Positions 1 through 8,290 of a DNA stretch of 64,000 nt are shown in pieces. This stretch comes from Dehalococcoidia bacterium (GTDB lineage: Bacteria > Chloroflexota > Dehalococcoidia > SpSt-223): the NCBI GenBank assembly GCA_025054935.1, contig JANWZD010000001.1:575008-639007 (forward strand), read 5' to 3'. A program made the position numbers and the translations under genes. The notes under the pieces are model-generated. The model saw only the letters and a program-made list of their open reading frames with translations, had not been told where the DNA came from and made no database searches. The first letter of the stretch is position 1. The number at the start of each line of letters is the position of its first letter.

Positions 1-64
1 TGTGATGACCGGGTTCTTCGTGCTTGCGATCGCCCTCATCATCGCCGCCGCAATCCACGGGTGA
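1..64 (+). CDS. C-terminal end of an upstream membrane protein (partial)
   Basis: The reading frame open from the left edge ends at TGA 62-64. Its last residues (TGFFVLAIALIIAAAIHG) form one hydrophobic segment, so this is the tail of an integral membrane protein. The next gene starts 5 nt later, so it is probably the first visible member of the same operon. DUF350-type small membrane proteins are known neighbours of DUF4178 and spermidine-synthase-like genes, which would fit, but too little is present to name the family. Confidence 0.55.
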   Translation, partial: VMTGFFVLAIALIIAAAIHG

Positions 65-68
65 CGAG

Positions 69-677
69 GTGGAACGTCGCTCCCTCTCCTGTCCCGCCTG
101 CGGCGGACCGGTCAGTGTCGCAAGTCGGTTCACCTCTCTTGTCGTCTGCGCCTATTGCGGCCAGACCCTGGTAGTGCGCGACACGGCGCTCGACCCGACC
201 GGCAAGACCGCGAAGCTCGCAGAGCCGCTCTCGCGTCTGCGCGTCGGCAGCAGCGGAACGATCGCCGGCCGACGGTTCGAGACCCTCGGCCGCGTGCGCT
301 ACCGCTATGAGAGAGGGATTTGGGATGAATGGTTCCTCCGCTTCGATGACGGCCAGCCTGCCTGGCTGAGCGAAGACGAGGGCGAATACGTTCTGTATGG
401 GAAGCGGCGACTGACTGCGCCGGTGCCGAGCTGGGACAAGATCCGGGTCGGAGCGACGGTGGAGATCCCGCCCCACCGCATGTTTGTCACCGAGAAGGGA
501 ACGGGCCATGTGCTCGGCGCAGAAGGCGAACTGGCAATGACCGCCCCGCCGGGCGCGACATTCCAGTACGTCGATGGGAATGCGGGCGGGCGCCTGCTCG
601 TTCTTGTCTTCACTGAGAATGGCATCACGTTCGGCGTCGGCGACCCCTACGCGTTCCACGATATCGCTGTGACATAA
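69..677 (+). CDS. DUF4178-type protein with N-terminal zinc ribbon
   Basis: This 202-aa protein has two CxxC knuckles near residues 9-12 and 28-31 (CPAC, CAYC), a small zinc ribbon. One DUF4178-like domain follows, recognisable from a GRVRYRYERGIWDEWFLRF stretch and the WLSEDEGEY motif. There are no membrane segments. Function is unknown; in other bacteria DUF4178 genes occur beside aminopropyltransferase-like genes, as here. GTG at 69 was chosen because it directly follows the previous stop and removes an Arg/Ser/Pro leader lying inside the upstream gene. The ribosome site is weak, which suggests translational coupling. It shares the WDEW core with the next gene, so the two are probably ancient duplicates. 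Confidence 0.75.
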   Translation: MERRSLSCPACGGPVSVASRFTSLVVCAYCGQTLVVRDTALDPTGKTAKLAEPLSRLRVGSSGTIAGRRFETLGRVRYRYERGIWDEWFLRFDDGQPAWLSEDEGEYVLYGKRRLTAPVPSWDKIRVGATVEIPPHRMFVTEKGTGHVLGAEGELAMTAPPGATFQYVDGNAGGRLLVLVFTENGITFGVGDPYAFHDIAVT

Positions 678-680
678 CCG

Positions 681-1583
681 ATGCCGCTCGAGATCCGGAA
701 ACTCTCCTGCCCTCGCTGCGGAGCGTCGCTCGAGGTCCTGAACGCGCGCCGGACGAAGACCCTCGTCTGCCGGAGCTGCGGCTCGCAGCTCGACCTGACC
801 GACCCCGCGCTGCAGGTCGTCGCAAATCTCACCAATGTCCGAGCAACTCCGCGTACCCCCATCAGCCTCGGCATGTGGGGACAGTTCCGGGGAAAGCAGT
901 GGCAGGTGATCGGCCGGGTCCGTTACCGCGAGGAAGGCGCCTTTTGGGACGAGTGGCTGCTGATGACCGAGGAGGGAGAACTTCTCTGGCTGACAGAGGG
1001 CGAAGAGGGGTTCACCCTGTACGACCCCATCGTTCCCCGCGAGCCGACCGACCCGGAAACAGTCGGCTTGACCCTCACCCTCGATGGGACCCGCTATCCG
1101 GTTCGGGCACGCGGCATCGGCACCATCGACTACCTCGAAGGCGAGCTGACGTGGAAGGCGACCCGCGGCGACCAAGTGCGCTACCTCGACGCGCAGCTCG
1201 GCCAGACCAAGGCCGCTATCGAGTGGACCCCCAGCGAGATCGAATTCTTTCGCGGCGAGAAGTTGCCGGCGAATGCTGTCCGGCAGGCGTTTGGCCTCCC
1301 CCTTCTTCGCCCCGATCAAGTCGTTTTCGGCAGCGGACGTCCCAGTCTCCTCTCCGCTCTCGTGCTGGCCGTCATCGTTTTTATCTGCGTCTGCGGCTGC
1401 CTCGCCTCATCCATCACGATCGATGAGCGCGAAGACGGCAGCGTTGATATTGCGTTCGTGCCGTTCGCCGGAGCCTCTCCGGGCGCCGGCAGCGGTTTCG
1501 GGGGGACAAGCCGAAGCGGAGGAGGAACCCGCAGCGGGAGCGGGGGCAGCTCTCGCAGCGGCGGTGGCGGCGGCGGGAAGTAG
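681..1583 (+). CDS. DUF4178-type protein with zinc ribbon, one TM segment and Gly/Ser tail
   Basis: This 300-aa protein begins with a zinc ribbon (CPRC near residue 11, CRSC near 31). A DUF4178-like domain follows with the same RVRYREEGAFWDEW signature as its neighbour and the motif WLTEGEEGF. A hydrophobic segment near residues 226-246 (LVLAVIVFICVCGCLASS) anchors it in the membrane. The last 35 or so residues are Gly/Ser/Arg-rich and probably disordered. ATG 681 lies 3 nt after the previous stop. The family has no established biochemical role. The membrane anchor suggests it holds something, perhaps its soluble paralogue or the following membrane enzyme, at the membrane; that is inference. 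Confidence 0.75.
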   Translation: MPLEIRKLSCPRCGASLEVLNARRTKTLVCRSCGSQLDLTDPALQVVANLTNVRATPRTPISLGMWGQFRGKQWQVIGRVRYREEGAFWDEWLLMTEEGELLWLTEGEEGFTLYDPIVPREPTDPETVGLTLTLDGTRYPVRARGIGTIDYLEGELTWKATRGDQVRYLDAQLGQTKAAIEWTPSEIEFFRGEKLPANAVRQAFGLPLLRPDQVVFGSGRPSLLSALVLAVIVFICVCGCLASSITIDEREDGSVDIAFVPFAGASPGAGSGFGGTSRSGGGTRSGSGGSSRSGGGGGGK

Positions 1584-1587
1584 CGAG

Positions 1588-3153
1588 ATGCGCGCGCTCC
1601 CAGGGCCGTGGCGACGACGCGCGTGGCTGACCGCCTTTTTCGATATCGACCCGGCAGTCACGCTGCTCGGCGCTGCCGGCATTGTCGCAGCCTGCACCTT
1701 CATCTACGAGCTGCTCCTCAGCACCCAAGCCGCCTATCTGCTCGGCAACAGCGTGTACCACTACTCCGTGACGATTGGCGCCTTCATGGCGGCGCTCGGC
1801 GGGGGAGCGTTCCTCTCGCGGTTCATTCGGGAGCATGTTCTGACCTGGTTTCTCGTCGTGGAAATCGGGGTCGCGCTCGCCGGCGGCTTTGCGGCGCTGA
1901 TCCTGTATGCCGTCTTCGCCTTCGACGGCCGGCTGTACTCCTGGGCGCTGTTCAGCGCAGTTGCCGTGGTTGGCGGACTGTGCGGACTAGAGCTGCCGCT
2001 CCTTACCCGCCTTATTCGCGAGCGCTCAACCCTGCGCGAGGCGATCGCGGGCGCGCTCAGTCTGGACTATCTCGGCGCGCTGGCGGCCGCCATTGCCTTC
2101 CCCCTCGCCCTGCTGCCGCTCCTTGGCCTTGTCCGCACCGGTCTGGTGGCCGGCCTGATCAATCTCGCGGTCGCGCTGACCTGCCTCGCGGTGTTTCGTC
2201 ACGCAGTCGACCTGCGACTGTTCGGACCTCTCGGACTGGCCAGCTCCTGCGCGCTTGCCGGCGGGTTTCTCCTCGCAACGCACGCGACATCGCTGCTCGA
2301 GCAGCGGCTGTTCCGCGACGAGATCATCTACGCCGCCCATTCGCCTTATCAGCGCATCGTGCTCACGAAGTGGAAGGATGACCTTCGGCTCTACTTGGAC
2401 GGCAATCTGCAATTCAGTTCCCTTGATGAATATCGCTACCATGAGGCGCTCGTTCAGCCGGCGCTCTCTCTTGCGCCCTGGCGAAGCGATGTTCTGATCC
2501 TTGGCGGCGGCGACGGGCTTGCGCTGCGCGAGGTGCTGCGCGACCCGGACGTCGAGCGGGTGACGCTGGTCGACCTCGACCCGGCGGTCACGCACCTGGC
2601 GCGAACCTTTGGGCCGCTCGTTGCCCTTAACCAGGGCGCGCTCGCCGACCCTCGGGTCGAGGTGGTGCATGAGGATGCATTCTCCTGGCTCGAAAGGACA
2701 ACGCGGCTTTTTCCGATCATCGTGATCGATCTTCCCGACCCGCGCACTCCCGACCTGGGCAAGCTCTACTCAGTCGAGTTCTATCGCTTGGCCGCGCGCC
2801 ATCTCGCGCGCGGGGGTATGCTCGCTGTTCAGGCGACCTCGCCGTACCATGCGCGAGAAGCGTACTGGTCGATTGGCGCCTCCCTTGAAGCGGCGGGGCT
2901 GCAGGTGCTGCCGTATCATGTCCTCGTCCCGACCTTTGGCGAGTGGGGGTTCTATCTCGCATCCGACCTCGCTATCCCTCATCATTCCTATCGGCCGCGA
3001 ACGGCGGTCCGGTTTTTGACTGCGGAGGCGATGGCGCGGGCAGTGGTGTTCGAGCCGGATATCGCCCCCCTCCCGGTCGCGGCGAGCACCCTCGATCGGC
3101 AGGAGATCCTTGACTATTACGCCCGTGCCTGGCGGGAGTGGCGTGGACGTTAG
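1588..3153 (+). CDS. membrane-embedded spermidine-synthase-like protein
   Basis: The N-terminal 240 or so residues carry about seven hydrophobic helices (for example VAACTFIYELLLS and LSLDYLGALAAAIAFPLALL). The C-terminal 270 residues are an aminopropyltransferase/methyltransferase fold, with the decarboxylated-SAM or SAM motif LILGGGDGLALREVL and the acidic motif VIDLPDPRTPDLGKLYS typical of SpeE-like enzymes. ATG 1588, four nt after the previous stop, is preferred over an upstream in-frame start inside the DUF4178 gene. Proteins of this architecture are usually called polyamine aminopropyltransferase, but the real substrate is unknown. It overlaps the start of the next gene. Family assignment is confident, substrate is not. 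Confidence 0.85.
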   Translation: MRALPGPWRRRAWLTAFFDIDPAVTLLGAAGIVAACTFIYELLLSTQAAYLLGNSVYHYSVTIGAFMAALGGGAFLSRFIREHVLTWFLVVEIGVALAGGFAALILYAVFAFDGRLYSWALFSAVAVVGGLCGLELPLLTRLIRERSTLREAIAGALSLDYLGALAAAIAFPLALLPLLGLVRTGLVAGLINLAVALTCLAVFRHAVDLRLFGPLGLASSCALAGGFLLATHATSLLEQRLFRDEIIYAAHSPYQRIVLTKWKDDLRLYLDGNLQFSSLDEYRYHEALVQPALSLAPWRSDVLILGGGDGLALREVLRDPDVERVTLVDLDPAVTHLARTFGPLVALNQGALADPRVEVVHEDAFSWLERTTRLFPIIVIDLPDPRTPDLGKLYSVEFYRLAARHLARGGMLAVQATSPYHAREAYWSIGASLEAAGLQVLPYHVLVPTFGEWGFYLASDLAIPHHSYRPRTAVRFLTAEAMARAVVFEPDIAPLPVAASTLDRQEILDYYARAWREWRGR

Positions 3154-3685
3154 CCGCGGCGCGATGACGACCGGCAAGCTCGTCGTCATCCGATGCTACC
3201 GCTGCGGCGCGCCGCCGGACAGCCAATGCCCTCAGTGCCGCCGCCCCTTCTGCAAAGATCACGGCAATCGGCTCTGCCTCGACTGCCGGCGCGCCGGCGG
3301 CAACCTCGAACTGCGGATCCCCTTGCGCGGAGTGCCTTCTTCGCTGCTCTATCGCTCAGCGATTGGCGTGCTCGCCCTCCTGATCGCCCTCATCGCTTGG
3401 GACAGCTGGAACTGGGTGGCGCGGGGAGGGCCCAACCAGGCGCGGCTGATCCCAACCCCGACGGCGGCTCCTCCTCCGGCGACACCGACGGCGGCCGCTG
3501 CCGCTCCGCCGACCGCTACTCCGCCCGCGGCCGAACGCATCCATACCGTTGTTGAGGGCGACACCCTCACCTCGATCGCCCGCCAGTACAATGTCAGCAT
3601 CGAGGCGATCGTCCAGTTGAACAACCTTGGGGACCGCGAATTAATTCGGCTCGGACAGACACTCCGCATTCCGCCGTCACGGTGA
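3143..3685 (+). CDS. zinc-finger, single-TM, LysM-domain protein
   Basis: The 180-aa product has three parts. A Cys/His-rich finger (Cys at about 18, 21, 29, 32, 37, 45, 48 and His 40, including FCKDH) comes first. A transmembrane helix lies near 68-89 and is followed by a Pro/Ala/Thr linker. A C-terminal LysM domain near 133-180 (HTVVEGDTLTSIARQYNVS) would bind peptidoglycan-type glycans outside the cell. The finger would therefore be cytoplasmic and the LysM external. GTG 3143 has a close GGGAG and overlaps the previous stop. ATG 3164 is the alternative start and loses no domain. Partners are unknown. Confidence 0.75.
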   Translation: MDVSRGAMTTGKLVVIRCYRCGAPPDSQCPQCRRPFCKDHGNRLCLDCRRAGGNLELRIPLRGVPSSLLYRSAIGVLALLIALIAWDSWNWVARGGPNQARLIPTPTAAPPPATPTAAAAAPPTATPPAAERIHTVVEGDTLTSIARQYNVSIEAIVQLNNLGDRELIRLGQTLRIPPSR

Positions 3686-3688
3686 CCG

Positions 3689-3847
3689 ATGGCCCGTTCG
3701 AAGCGCCGCCGCCCGACCGTCAGCCGCTCGCTCGTGCCGCCCCGCTCCCGTCCCGGCCGACTGCTCCGCTACCTCTACGTCGCGATCCTCCTCGGCATGG
3801 TCGCCTGCCTCATTGCAAGTCTGCTGCCCCAGTTCGCACCCGCCTAA
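3689..3847 (+). CDS. 52-aa basic single-TM protein
   Basis: An ATG three nt after the LysM gene opens a 52-codon frame ending at TAA 3845-3847. The first 28 residues are strongly basic (MARSKRRRPTVSRS, then RSRPGRLLRY). A clean hydrophobic helix follows (LYVAILLGMVACLIASLL) and then a short polar end. This is the layout of an inner-membrane small protein with its N terminus in the cytoplasm (positive-inside rule). It is not recognisable by family. Support comes from the tight spacing with the preceding operon and the sensible topology. It may be missed by gene callers with a 60-aa cutoff. Confidence 0.6.
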   Translation: MARSKRRRPTVSRSLVPPRSRPGRLLRYLYVAILLGMVACLIASLLPQFAPA

Positions 3848-3854
3848 GCAGGCC

Positions 3855-4055
3855 CTAGCTGCCTCCTTCAAGCGCGGCGAGCTTGCGCTTAATCTCTTCG
3901 ATCCGGCGTTTCCATTCCCGCTCGCCTTGGTGGATCTTGCCTGCTATTTCGCGGTTGCCTTGCGCGAGCGCCTGCTGCCGGCGCTCCTGGGTGGCTTTGA
4001 GCAGCGTTTCGTAGTTGGCGAGCCGGATTCGCAATTCCTCCGCCGTCTCGGCCAT
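3855..4055 (-). CDS. 66-aa coiled-coil protein
   Basis: ATG at 4055 is preceded by an excellent ribosome site (GAGGGGGAGGA) in the minus direction. The 66 residues are almost entirely charged helix (for example ELRIRLANYETLLKAT and EREWKRRIEEIKRKLAALE) with heptad-like leucines, so a coiled coil is expected. The frame extends upstream, but the strong ribosome site fixes this start. No catalytic motif is visible and I do not recognise the family. It faces the tandem-repeat gene at 4116 across a 60-bp divergent promoter region. Confidence 0.65.
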   Translation of the reverse strand: MAETAEELRIRLANYETLLKATQERRQQALAQGNREIAGKIHQGEREWKRRIEEIKRKLAALEGGS

Positions 4056-4076
4056 CGTGTCCTCCCCCTCGAGATG

Positions 4077-4093
4077 CTCGATCGAGTATGGTA
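4077..4093. promoter_or_regulatory. palindrome and -10-like boxes between divergent genes
   Basis: CTCGATCGAG (4077-4086) is a perfect 10-bp palindrome. It lies directly beside TACCAT on the minus strand (reverse of 4088-4093) and TATGGT on the plus strand. It sits in the 60-bp gap between the divergent starts at 4055 and 4116, as an operator serving both directions would. Only the symmetry and position support this. Confidence 0.35.
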
Positions 4094-4115
4094 CGGGAAG
4101 TGATCGGAGGGGAGG

Positions 4116-4685
4116 ATGGAGCAGGTCAGCGCCGCGCCATCGCGCAGCGGAAAATGGATCCGAAAAGAGCCCGTCGAGATTTGGGCCTTCACCGCCACCG
4201 AGGCCTACCGCGGCACTGCCCACCGCCTCGAAGGCCAGCGGCTGAGCGACGTTGTCAACGATATTCTCTCCTCTGCCCTCAAAGGGCCGCGCTCCCGCTT
4301 CCTTCCCCTGACCAGCGTCACGATCCACCCGCTTGCCGGCGGCGATACCGTCGCCTCTCCGTTCGTCGCGCTGAATAAGGCGCATCTTCTTCTTCTCGGA
4401 GAGCGCAGCGGCGGCGTTTCATCAGTCGAGACGGCGATCAGCCGCGCGAACCTCCGCCGCGTCGCGATCCGGGCGCTGCTCACCGGCCAGATCGGGCTCA
4501 CCGGCGCGATCGTCTGCCTCGCCGGGAAGCGGACGCTCGATGTCCTCAACGACGAGCGCGAGTTTCTGCCGGTTGTGGGCGCAACGGTCCGCTGGCCAGC
4601 AGGCGCAGCCGGTCAGTTCGATTTTGTCGCCGTCAATAAGGCGCATCTCCAGCGGGTTGAGGAGATCGCCGTCGCCAGCAGCTGA
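4116..4685 (+). CDS. protein with two copies of a small DUF6812-like domain
   Basis: The 189 residues contain the same unit twice. Copy one, about residues 17-95, has GQRLSDVVND and FVALNKAHLLLL. Copy two, about residues 112-185, has GKRTLDVLNDEREFLPV and FVAVNKAHLQRVEE. Each unit is a beta-rich domain ending in a VNK-type motif, resembling the small domain I know as DUF6812; that name is from memory. Function is unknown. The start follows a strong purine-rich ribosome site (GGAGGGGAGG). The protein is soluble, with no signal peptide. Confidence 0.65.
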   Translation: MEQVSAAPSRSGKWIRKEPVEIWAFTATEAYRGTAHRLEGQRLSDVVNDILSSALKGPRSRFLPLTSVTIHPLAGGDTVASPFVALNKAHLLLLGERSGGVSSVETAISRANLRRVAIRALLTGQIGLTGAIVCLAGKRTLDVLNDEREFLPVVGATVRWPAGAAGQFDFVAVNKAHLQRVEEIAVASS

Positions 4686-4695
4686 GCGGGCACGC

Positions 4696-5391
4696 TCATC
4701 GACCTCCCGCCGCTGCCCCGCGCTCCCCGAGAAGGGTCAGCCGGGCCTGCTCGCGGATGAATGCCCCAAGCCGGGCGAAGTCCTCTCGCTGCTGGTCGAA
4801 GGAGCGCCGAAGCTGCGCACGCGGGCCGGGATGATAGAGCGGGATAAGCCAACGTCCGAACCAAGGGACCGGCTGCCCCACCGTCTGCAGCGTCGCCGAG
4901 TGCGGCTGGATCGCGGCGAGGGCGCGCAGGGCAACCCCGCCGAGCGCAGCAACCACGAGCGGGTCGACGGCGTCGAGCGCGCGCCGGAGGTGGTCGCGGC
5001 AATTCGCGAGCTCCCAGCGCATGGGCGGCCGGTTCTTCTCCCCCTGACGCGGGTTACAGAGAACGGCGTTCGTGACAAACACCTCCTCGTCGCTCAAGCC
5101 GGCAGCGAGGAGAAGCTGGCGAAACGCGCGTCCTGTCCGGTCACCGAAGAGCGGCACGCCAGTTCGTTCCGCGCCGAGCCGGCCGGGCGCTTCTGCAACG
5201 AAGAGGACGGCTGCGCCGGCGGAGCCGTTCGCGGCGGAGAAGACGCGGCGGCGTTCTGCCATTGTCCAGCAGCGGCGACACTCCTGCACCGCGGCGATGA
5301 GCTGCGCGAGCGCCGCCGCGTCTCCGCGCGGCGCGGCGCCCCAGGACTTCAGAGGCAGGACTCTTAGGCCGAAACGATCATCTGAGTTCAC
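4696..5391 (-). CDS. uracil-DNA glycosylase, Fe-S type
   Basis: This enzyme excises uracil from DNA. The GTG start at 5391 has a GAGGAG ribosome site and gives 231 aa. Motif A is AEAPGRLGAERTG followed by LFGDRTG. Motif B is LYHPGPRAQ near the C terminus. Four cysteines (a CRRC pair, one in VLCNP, one in ANCRDHL about 18 residues later) match the 4Fe-4S ligands of the family 4 enzymes. The GAxRTGxxFxGDRxG stretch is more like family 5, so the subfamily is ambiguous. It is convergent with the DUF6812-like gene. The extra N-terminal frame extension lacks conserved residues and was excluded. Confidence 0.85.
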   Translation of the reverse strand: MNSDDRFGLRVLPLKSWGAAPRGDAAALAQLIAAVQECRRCWTMAERRRVFSAANGSAGAAVLFVAEAPGRLGAERTGVPLFGDRTGRAFRQLLLAAGLSDEEVFVTNAVLCNPRQGEKNRPPMRWELANCRDHLRRALDAVDPLVVAALGGVALRALAAIQPHSATLQTVGQPVPWFGRWLIPLYHPGPRAQLRRSFDQQREDFARLGAFIREQARLTLLGERGAAAGGR

Positions 5392-5515
5392 TCGTCTCCT
5401 CAGGTGGTGACCATCCTCGATTGCGCCGGAAGGACCGCCCTCCTCGGCCTCGCGGAAGCTGTTTTCTGCCGGAGGCGAGAATGCGGCACCCTTCCCCTCG
5501 CGAGGGACTGCTGCG

Positions 5516-6982
5516 ATGCCGTTGACGAATGACCAAGCGCTTGCCCACCTGCTGCGTCGGACGGGCTTTGGCCCGTCGCGCGCCGAGTTTCTTCGCGCTC
5601 GGGCCGATGGCTTCTCCGCCACCCTCCAGCGGCTGCTCTATGACGATACGGTGTCAAGCGCCCTCGACCCAACCGGAGGGCTGGGCACAGCGTTCGACCC
5701 GACACGGCTCGATCACCTCCGCCAAGCGTGGCTCTACCGCATGGCCTTCAGCCCGCAGCAGCTGCGCGAGAAGATGACCTTCTTCTGGCACAGCCATTTC
5801 GCCACCTCGATCGAAGTCGTCGATGACCTGGGGTTCATGACCCGGCAGATCGAGTTCCTGCGGGCGAACGCTTTAGGCAGCTTCCGCACCCTCCTTCATG
5901 GGATCGCCAAAGACCCGGCGATGATGATCTTTCTCGACACGCGGCTCAACTCCAAGAACGCGCCGAACGAGAACTTCGCCCGGGAAGTGATGGAGCTGTA
6001 CACCCTTGGGGAGGGCAACGGCTACACCGAGGAGGACGTCAAGCAGGCGGCGAAAACCTTCACGGGATGGCGGTTCCGGACGAGCGACGACCCCGCAGGC
6101 CGGTGGAAGAAAGGGGACTTCTATCTCGACACGCGACAGCAAGACACCACGCCGAAGACGATCTTCGGCAAGCCATTCCCGTACAGCGCTGACCAAGGGG
6201 AGCGGTTCCTCGACCTGCTCCTTCAGCATCCGAACACCGGCGACTTTCTCGCGCGCAAGCTGTTTCGCTTTTTCATCTCGGACAGTATTGATGAGCCAAC
6301 AGTCGCAGCGGTCGCGGCAGCCTACTACGCGAGCGGCTACTCGGTTCGGGCGATGCTCGAAACGCTGTTCACAAGCCCCGTCTTTCTCTCAGACGGAGCG
6401 TACCGCTGCCAAGTGAAGACGCCGCTTGAATTCCTGCTCGGTCTCGTGAAACAGCTGAACCTCGTCGACAAGAAGGGCCAGCCTTGGCTTCCCTATCCGT
6501 TCGTCGTGCAGCAGCTGCGCGCTCTCGGCGTGGACCTCTACGACCCCCCTTCAGTGAAGGGATGGCCCGAGGGCGTGGAGTGGCTGGGCACAACGCCGCT
6601 CCTGCTCCGCGCGAACCAAGTGAACACGGTGCTCACTGCCCAAACGAACCAAGGGCCGACCTATTTCGACGCCGTCGCGTTCTGCAATGCCACCGGGCAG
6701 TCAACGGCCGAGGGGCTGGTCACTGAACTGGCCAATCGGCTGGTGGACGGCGACATTTCGCCTTCGTTCCGCGACGCACTCGTTTCTTATCTCGGGCAGC
6801 GCACAGCTGCTGCGGCTGCGGCGCAGCGCGTCTTTGTGCCGGTTGCAGTAACCGGAAGTGCCCTCGCCGTCCAACCGCCGGAGAGCGAGCCGCCGCCCGT
6901 CAATGTCTGGAATGGGCAAGGCGTGAAGGTGCGAGGGATGCTCTACCTCCTGCTCGCCTCACCCAATTACCAGTTGAACTAG
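5516..6982 (+). CDS. DUF1800 family protein
   Basis: The 488-aa protein starts with the family signature AHLLRRTGFGPSRAEF and contains MTFFWHSHFATS, FAREVMELYTLG and the FTGW motif typical of DUF1800. Such proteins are usually encoded beside a DUF1501 protein, as here, and are thought to be exported or surface proteins, but their activity is not established. GAGGGA precedes ATG 5516. The DUF1501 gene starts 9 nt downstream, so the two are co-transcribed. Confidence 0.9.
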   Translation: MPLTNDQALAHLLRRTGFGPSRAEFLRARADGFSATLQRLLYDDTVSSALDPTGGLGTAFDPTRLDHLRQAWLYRMAFSPQQLREKMTFFWHSHFATSIEVVDDLGFMTRQIEFLRANALGSFRTLLHGIAKDPAMMIFLDTRLNSKNAPNENFAREVMELYTLGEGNGYTEEDVKQAAKTFTGWRFRTSDDPAGRWKKGDFYLDTRQQDTTPKTIFGKPFPYSADQGERFLDLLLQHPNTGDFLARKLFRFFISDSIDEPTVAAVAAAYYASGYSVRAMLETLFTSPVFLSDGAYRCQVKTPLEFLLGLVKQLNLVDKKGQPWLPYPFVVQQLRALGVDLYDPPSVKGWPEGVEWLGTTPLLLRANQVNTVLTAQTNQGPTYFDAVAFCNATGQSTAEGLVTELANRLVDGDISPSFRDALVSYLGQRTAAAAAAQRVFVPVAVTGSALAVQPPESEPPPVNVWNGQGVKVRGMLYLLLASPNYQLN

Positions 6983-6991
6983 GGGGATGGG

Positions 6992-8290
6992 ATGCTGCCG
7001 TTTAGCCGGCGCGATGTTCTCAAGGGCGGGGCGTCGCTCGTCTCGATCGGCTTGACCGCACCTGCTTTTCTTACCCGCACCGCCGAGTTCGTGGAAGCGG
7101 CTACGAGCCCCCTCGCCGCGCGACGGATCCTCGTCGTGATGCAGTGGTCGGGCGGCAACGACGGCCTGAACACCATCGTCCCTATCGGCTACCCCGCCTA
7201 CTATGCTGCCCGACCCCGGCTCGCTATTCCCGCGGCCGCAACGCTGCCGCTCACGGCCACGCTCGGCTGGCATCCTAGTCTGGCCAAGGTCAAGGCGCGC
7301 TACGAACAGCGCCAAGTGGCGATCATCCAGAATGTGGGCTATCCCAACCCGAACCGCTCCCACTTTCGCTCGATGGATATCTGGCATACCGCCGAGCCTG
7401 ACCGACCAGCAAGCCAAGGATGGCTCGGCAGCTACCTCGCCAACTGCTGCAGCGGCACCGGCGTTCCTGCCTCCGAGCCGGAAGTGAAGGCGTGGAGCGT
7501 TGGCTCAACGCTGCCGCTGGCGCTCTGGGTGCGCCATGTCATCGTCCCGACGATCTCGTCGGTCGCGAGTTTCAGCTTCCAAACGGACGGCGCCGCGCCG
7601 CCGGCCGAACGGACCCTGCGCACAACAACGCTGAAGAGCATCCTCGAAAGCGCGACCACGACCAGCCCCCGCGCCTATGAGGCGCTGACACGCACCATCT
7701 TCAAAGACGCGATGACGACCGCCGAAAAGCTGCAGGCGATCGCCGGTAGCTATACCCCGAAGGAGACATTTCCGAGCCGCGGGTTCGGCCCGCCGCTCCG
7801 AACGGTGTGCCAACTGATCCGCGCCGATCTTGGCGCGCGCATTTTCTATGTCCAGAGCGGCGGATTTGACACGCACGCCAATCAGGTGGCGGCGAGCGGC
7901 GGCGTGCCGGTGCCGACGGCCGGCGCTCACGCCGACCTTCTCGCCAACTTTGCCGACTCGGTCGAAGCGTTCCTGCGCGAGCTCGAGCACCTTGGCCGGC
8001 TGCAGGATGTCGTCATCCTGACCTTCTCCGAGTTCGGACGGCGGCTTCACGACAACGACAGCCTCGGCACTGACCACGGCGCGGCGGCGCCGCTCTTCGT
8101 CATCGGCGCGCCGGTGAAGGGCGGGCTCTATGGGACCGATCCCGACTTCACCGCGCTCGACCAAAGCCGCGACATTCGCTTCCAGATCGATTTCCGCTCG
8201 GTCTACGCCACCATCATCCGAGACTGGCTTGGGGGCGACCCCGTTGCCGTGCTCGGCGGCACGTTCGCTCCCGTGCCGTTCCTCGCATGA
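6992..8290 (+). CDS. DUF1501 family protein, Tat-exported
   Basis: The N terminus MLPFSRRDVLKGGASLVSIG is a twin-arginine signal followed by a hydrophobic stretch, so the folded protein should be exported by the Tat system. A TatC gene lies at 21964. The body carries DUF1501 hallmarks: VMQWSGGNDGLNT, the SFRSMDIWHTAE-type motif and FSEFGRR near the C terminus, which resembles the sulfatase/alkaline phosphatase fold. The activity is unknown. It forms an operon with DUF1800, and the next gene overlaps it by 4 nt (ATGA). Confidence 0.9.
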   Translation: MLPFSRRDVLKGGASLVSIGLTAPAFLTRTAEFVEAATSPLAARRILVVMQWSGGNDGLNTIVPIGYPAYYAARPRLAIPAAATLPLTATLGWHPSLAKVKARYEQRQVAIIQNVGYPNPNRSHFRSMDIWHTAEPDRPASQGWLGSYLANCCSGTGVPASEPEVKAWSVGSTLPLALWVRHVIVPTISSVASFSFQTDGAAPPAERTLRTTTLKSILESATTTSPRAYEALTRTIFKDAMTTAEKLQAIAGSYTPKETFPSRGFGPPLRTVCQLIRADLGARIFYVQSGGFDTHANQVAASGGVPVPTAGAHADLLANFADSVEAFLRELEHLGRLQDVVILTFSEFGRRLHDNDSLGTDHGAAAPLFVIGAPVKGGLYGTDPDFTALDQSRDIRFQIDFRSVYATIIRDWLGGDPVAVLGGTFAPVPFLA

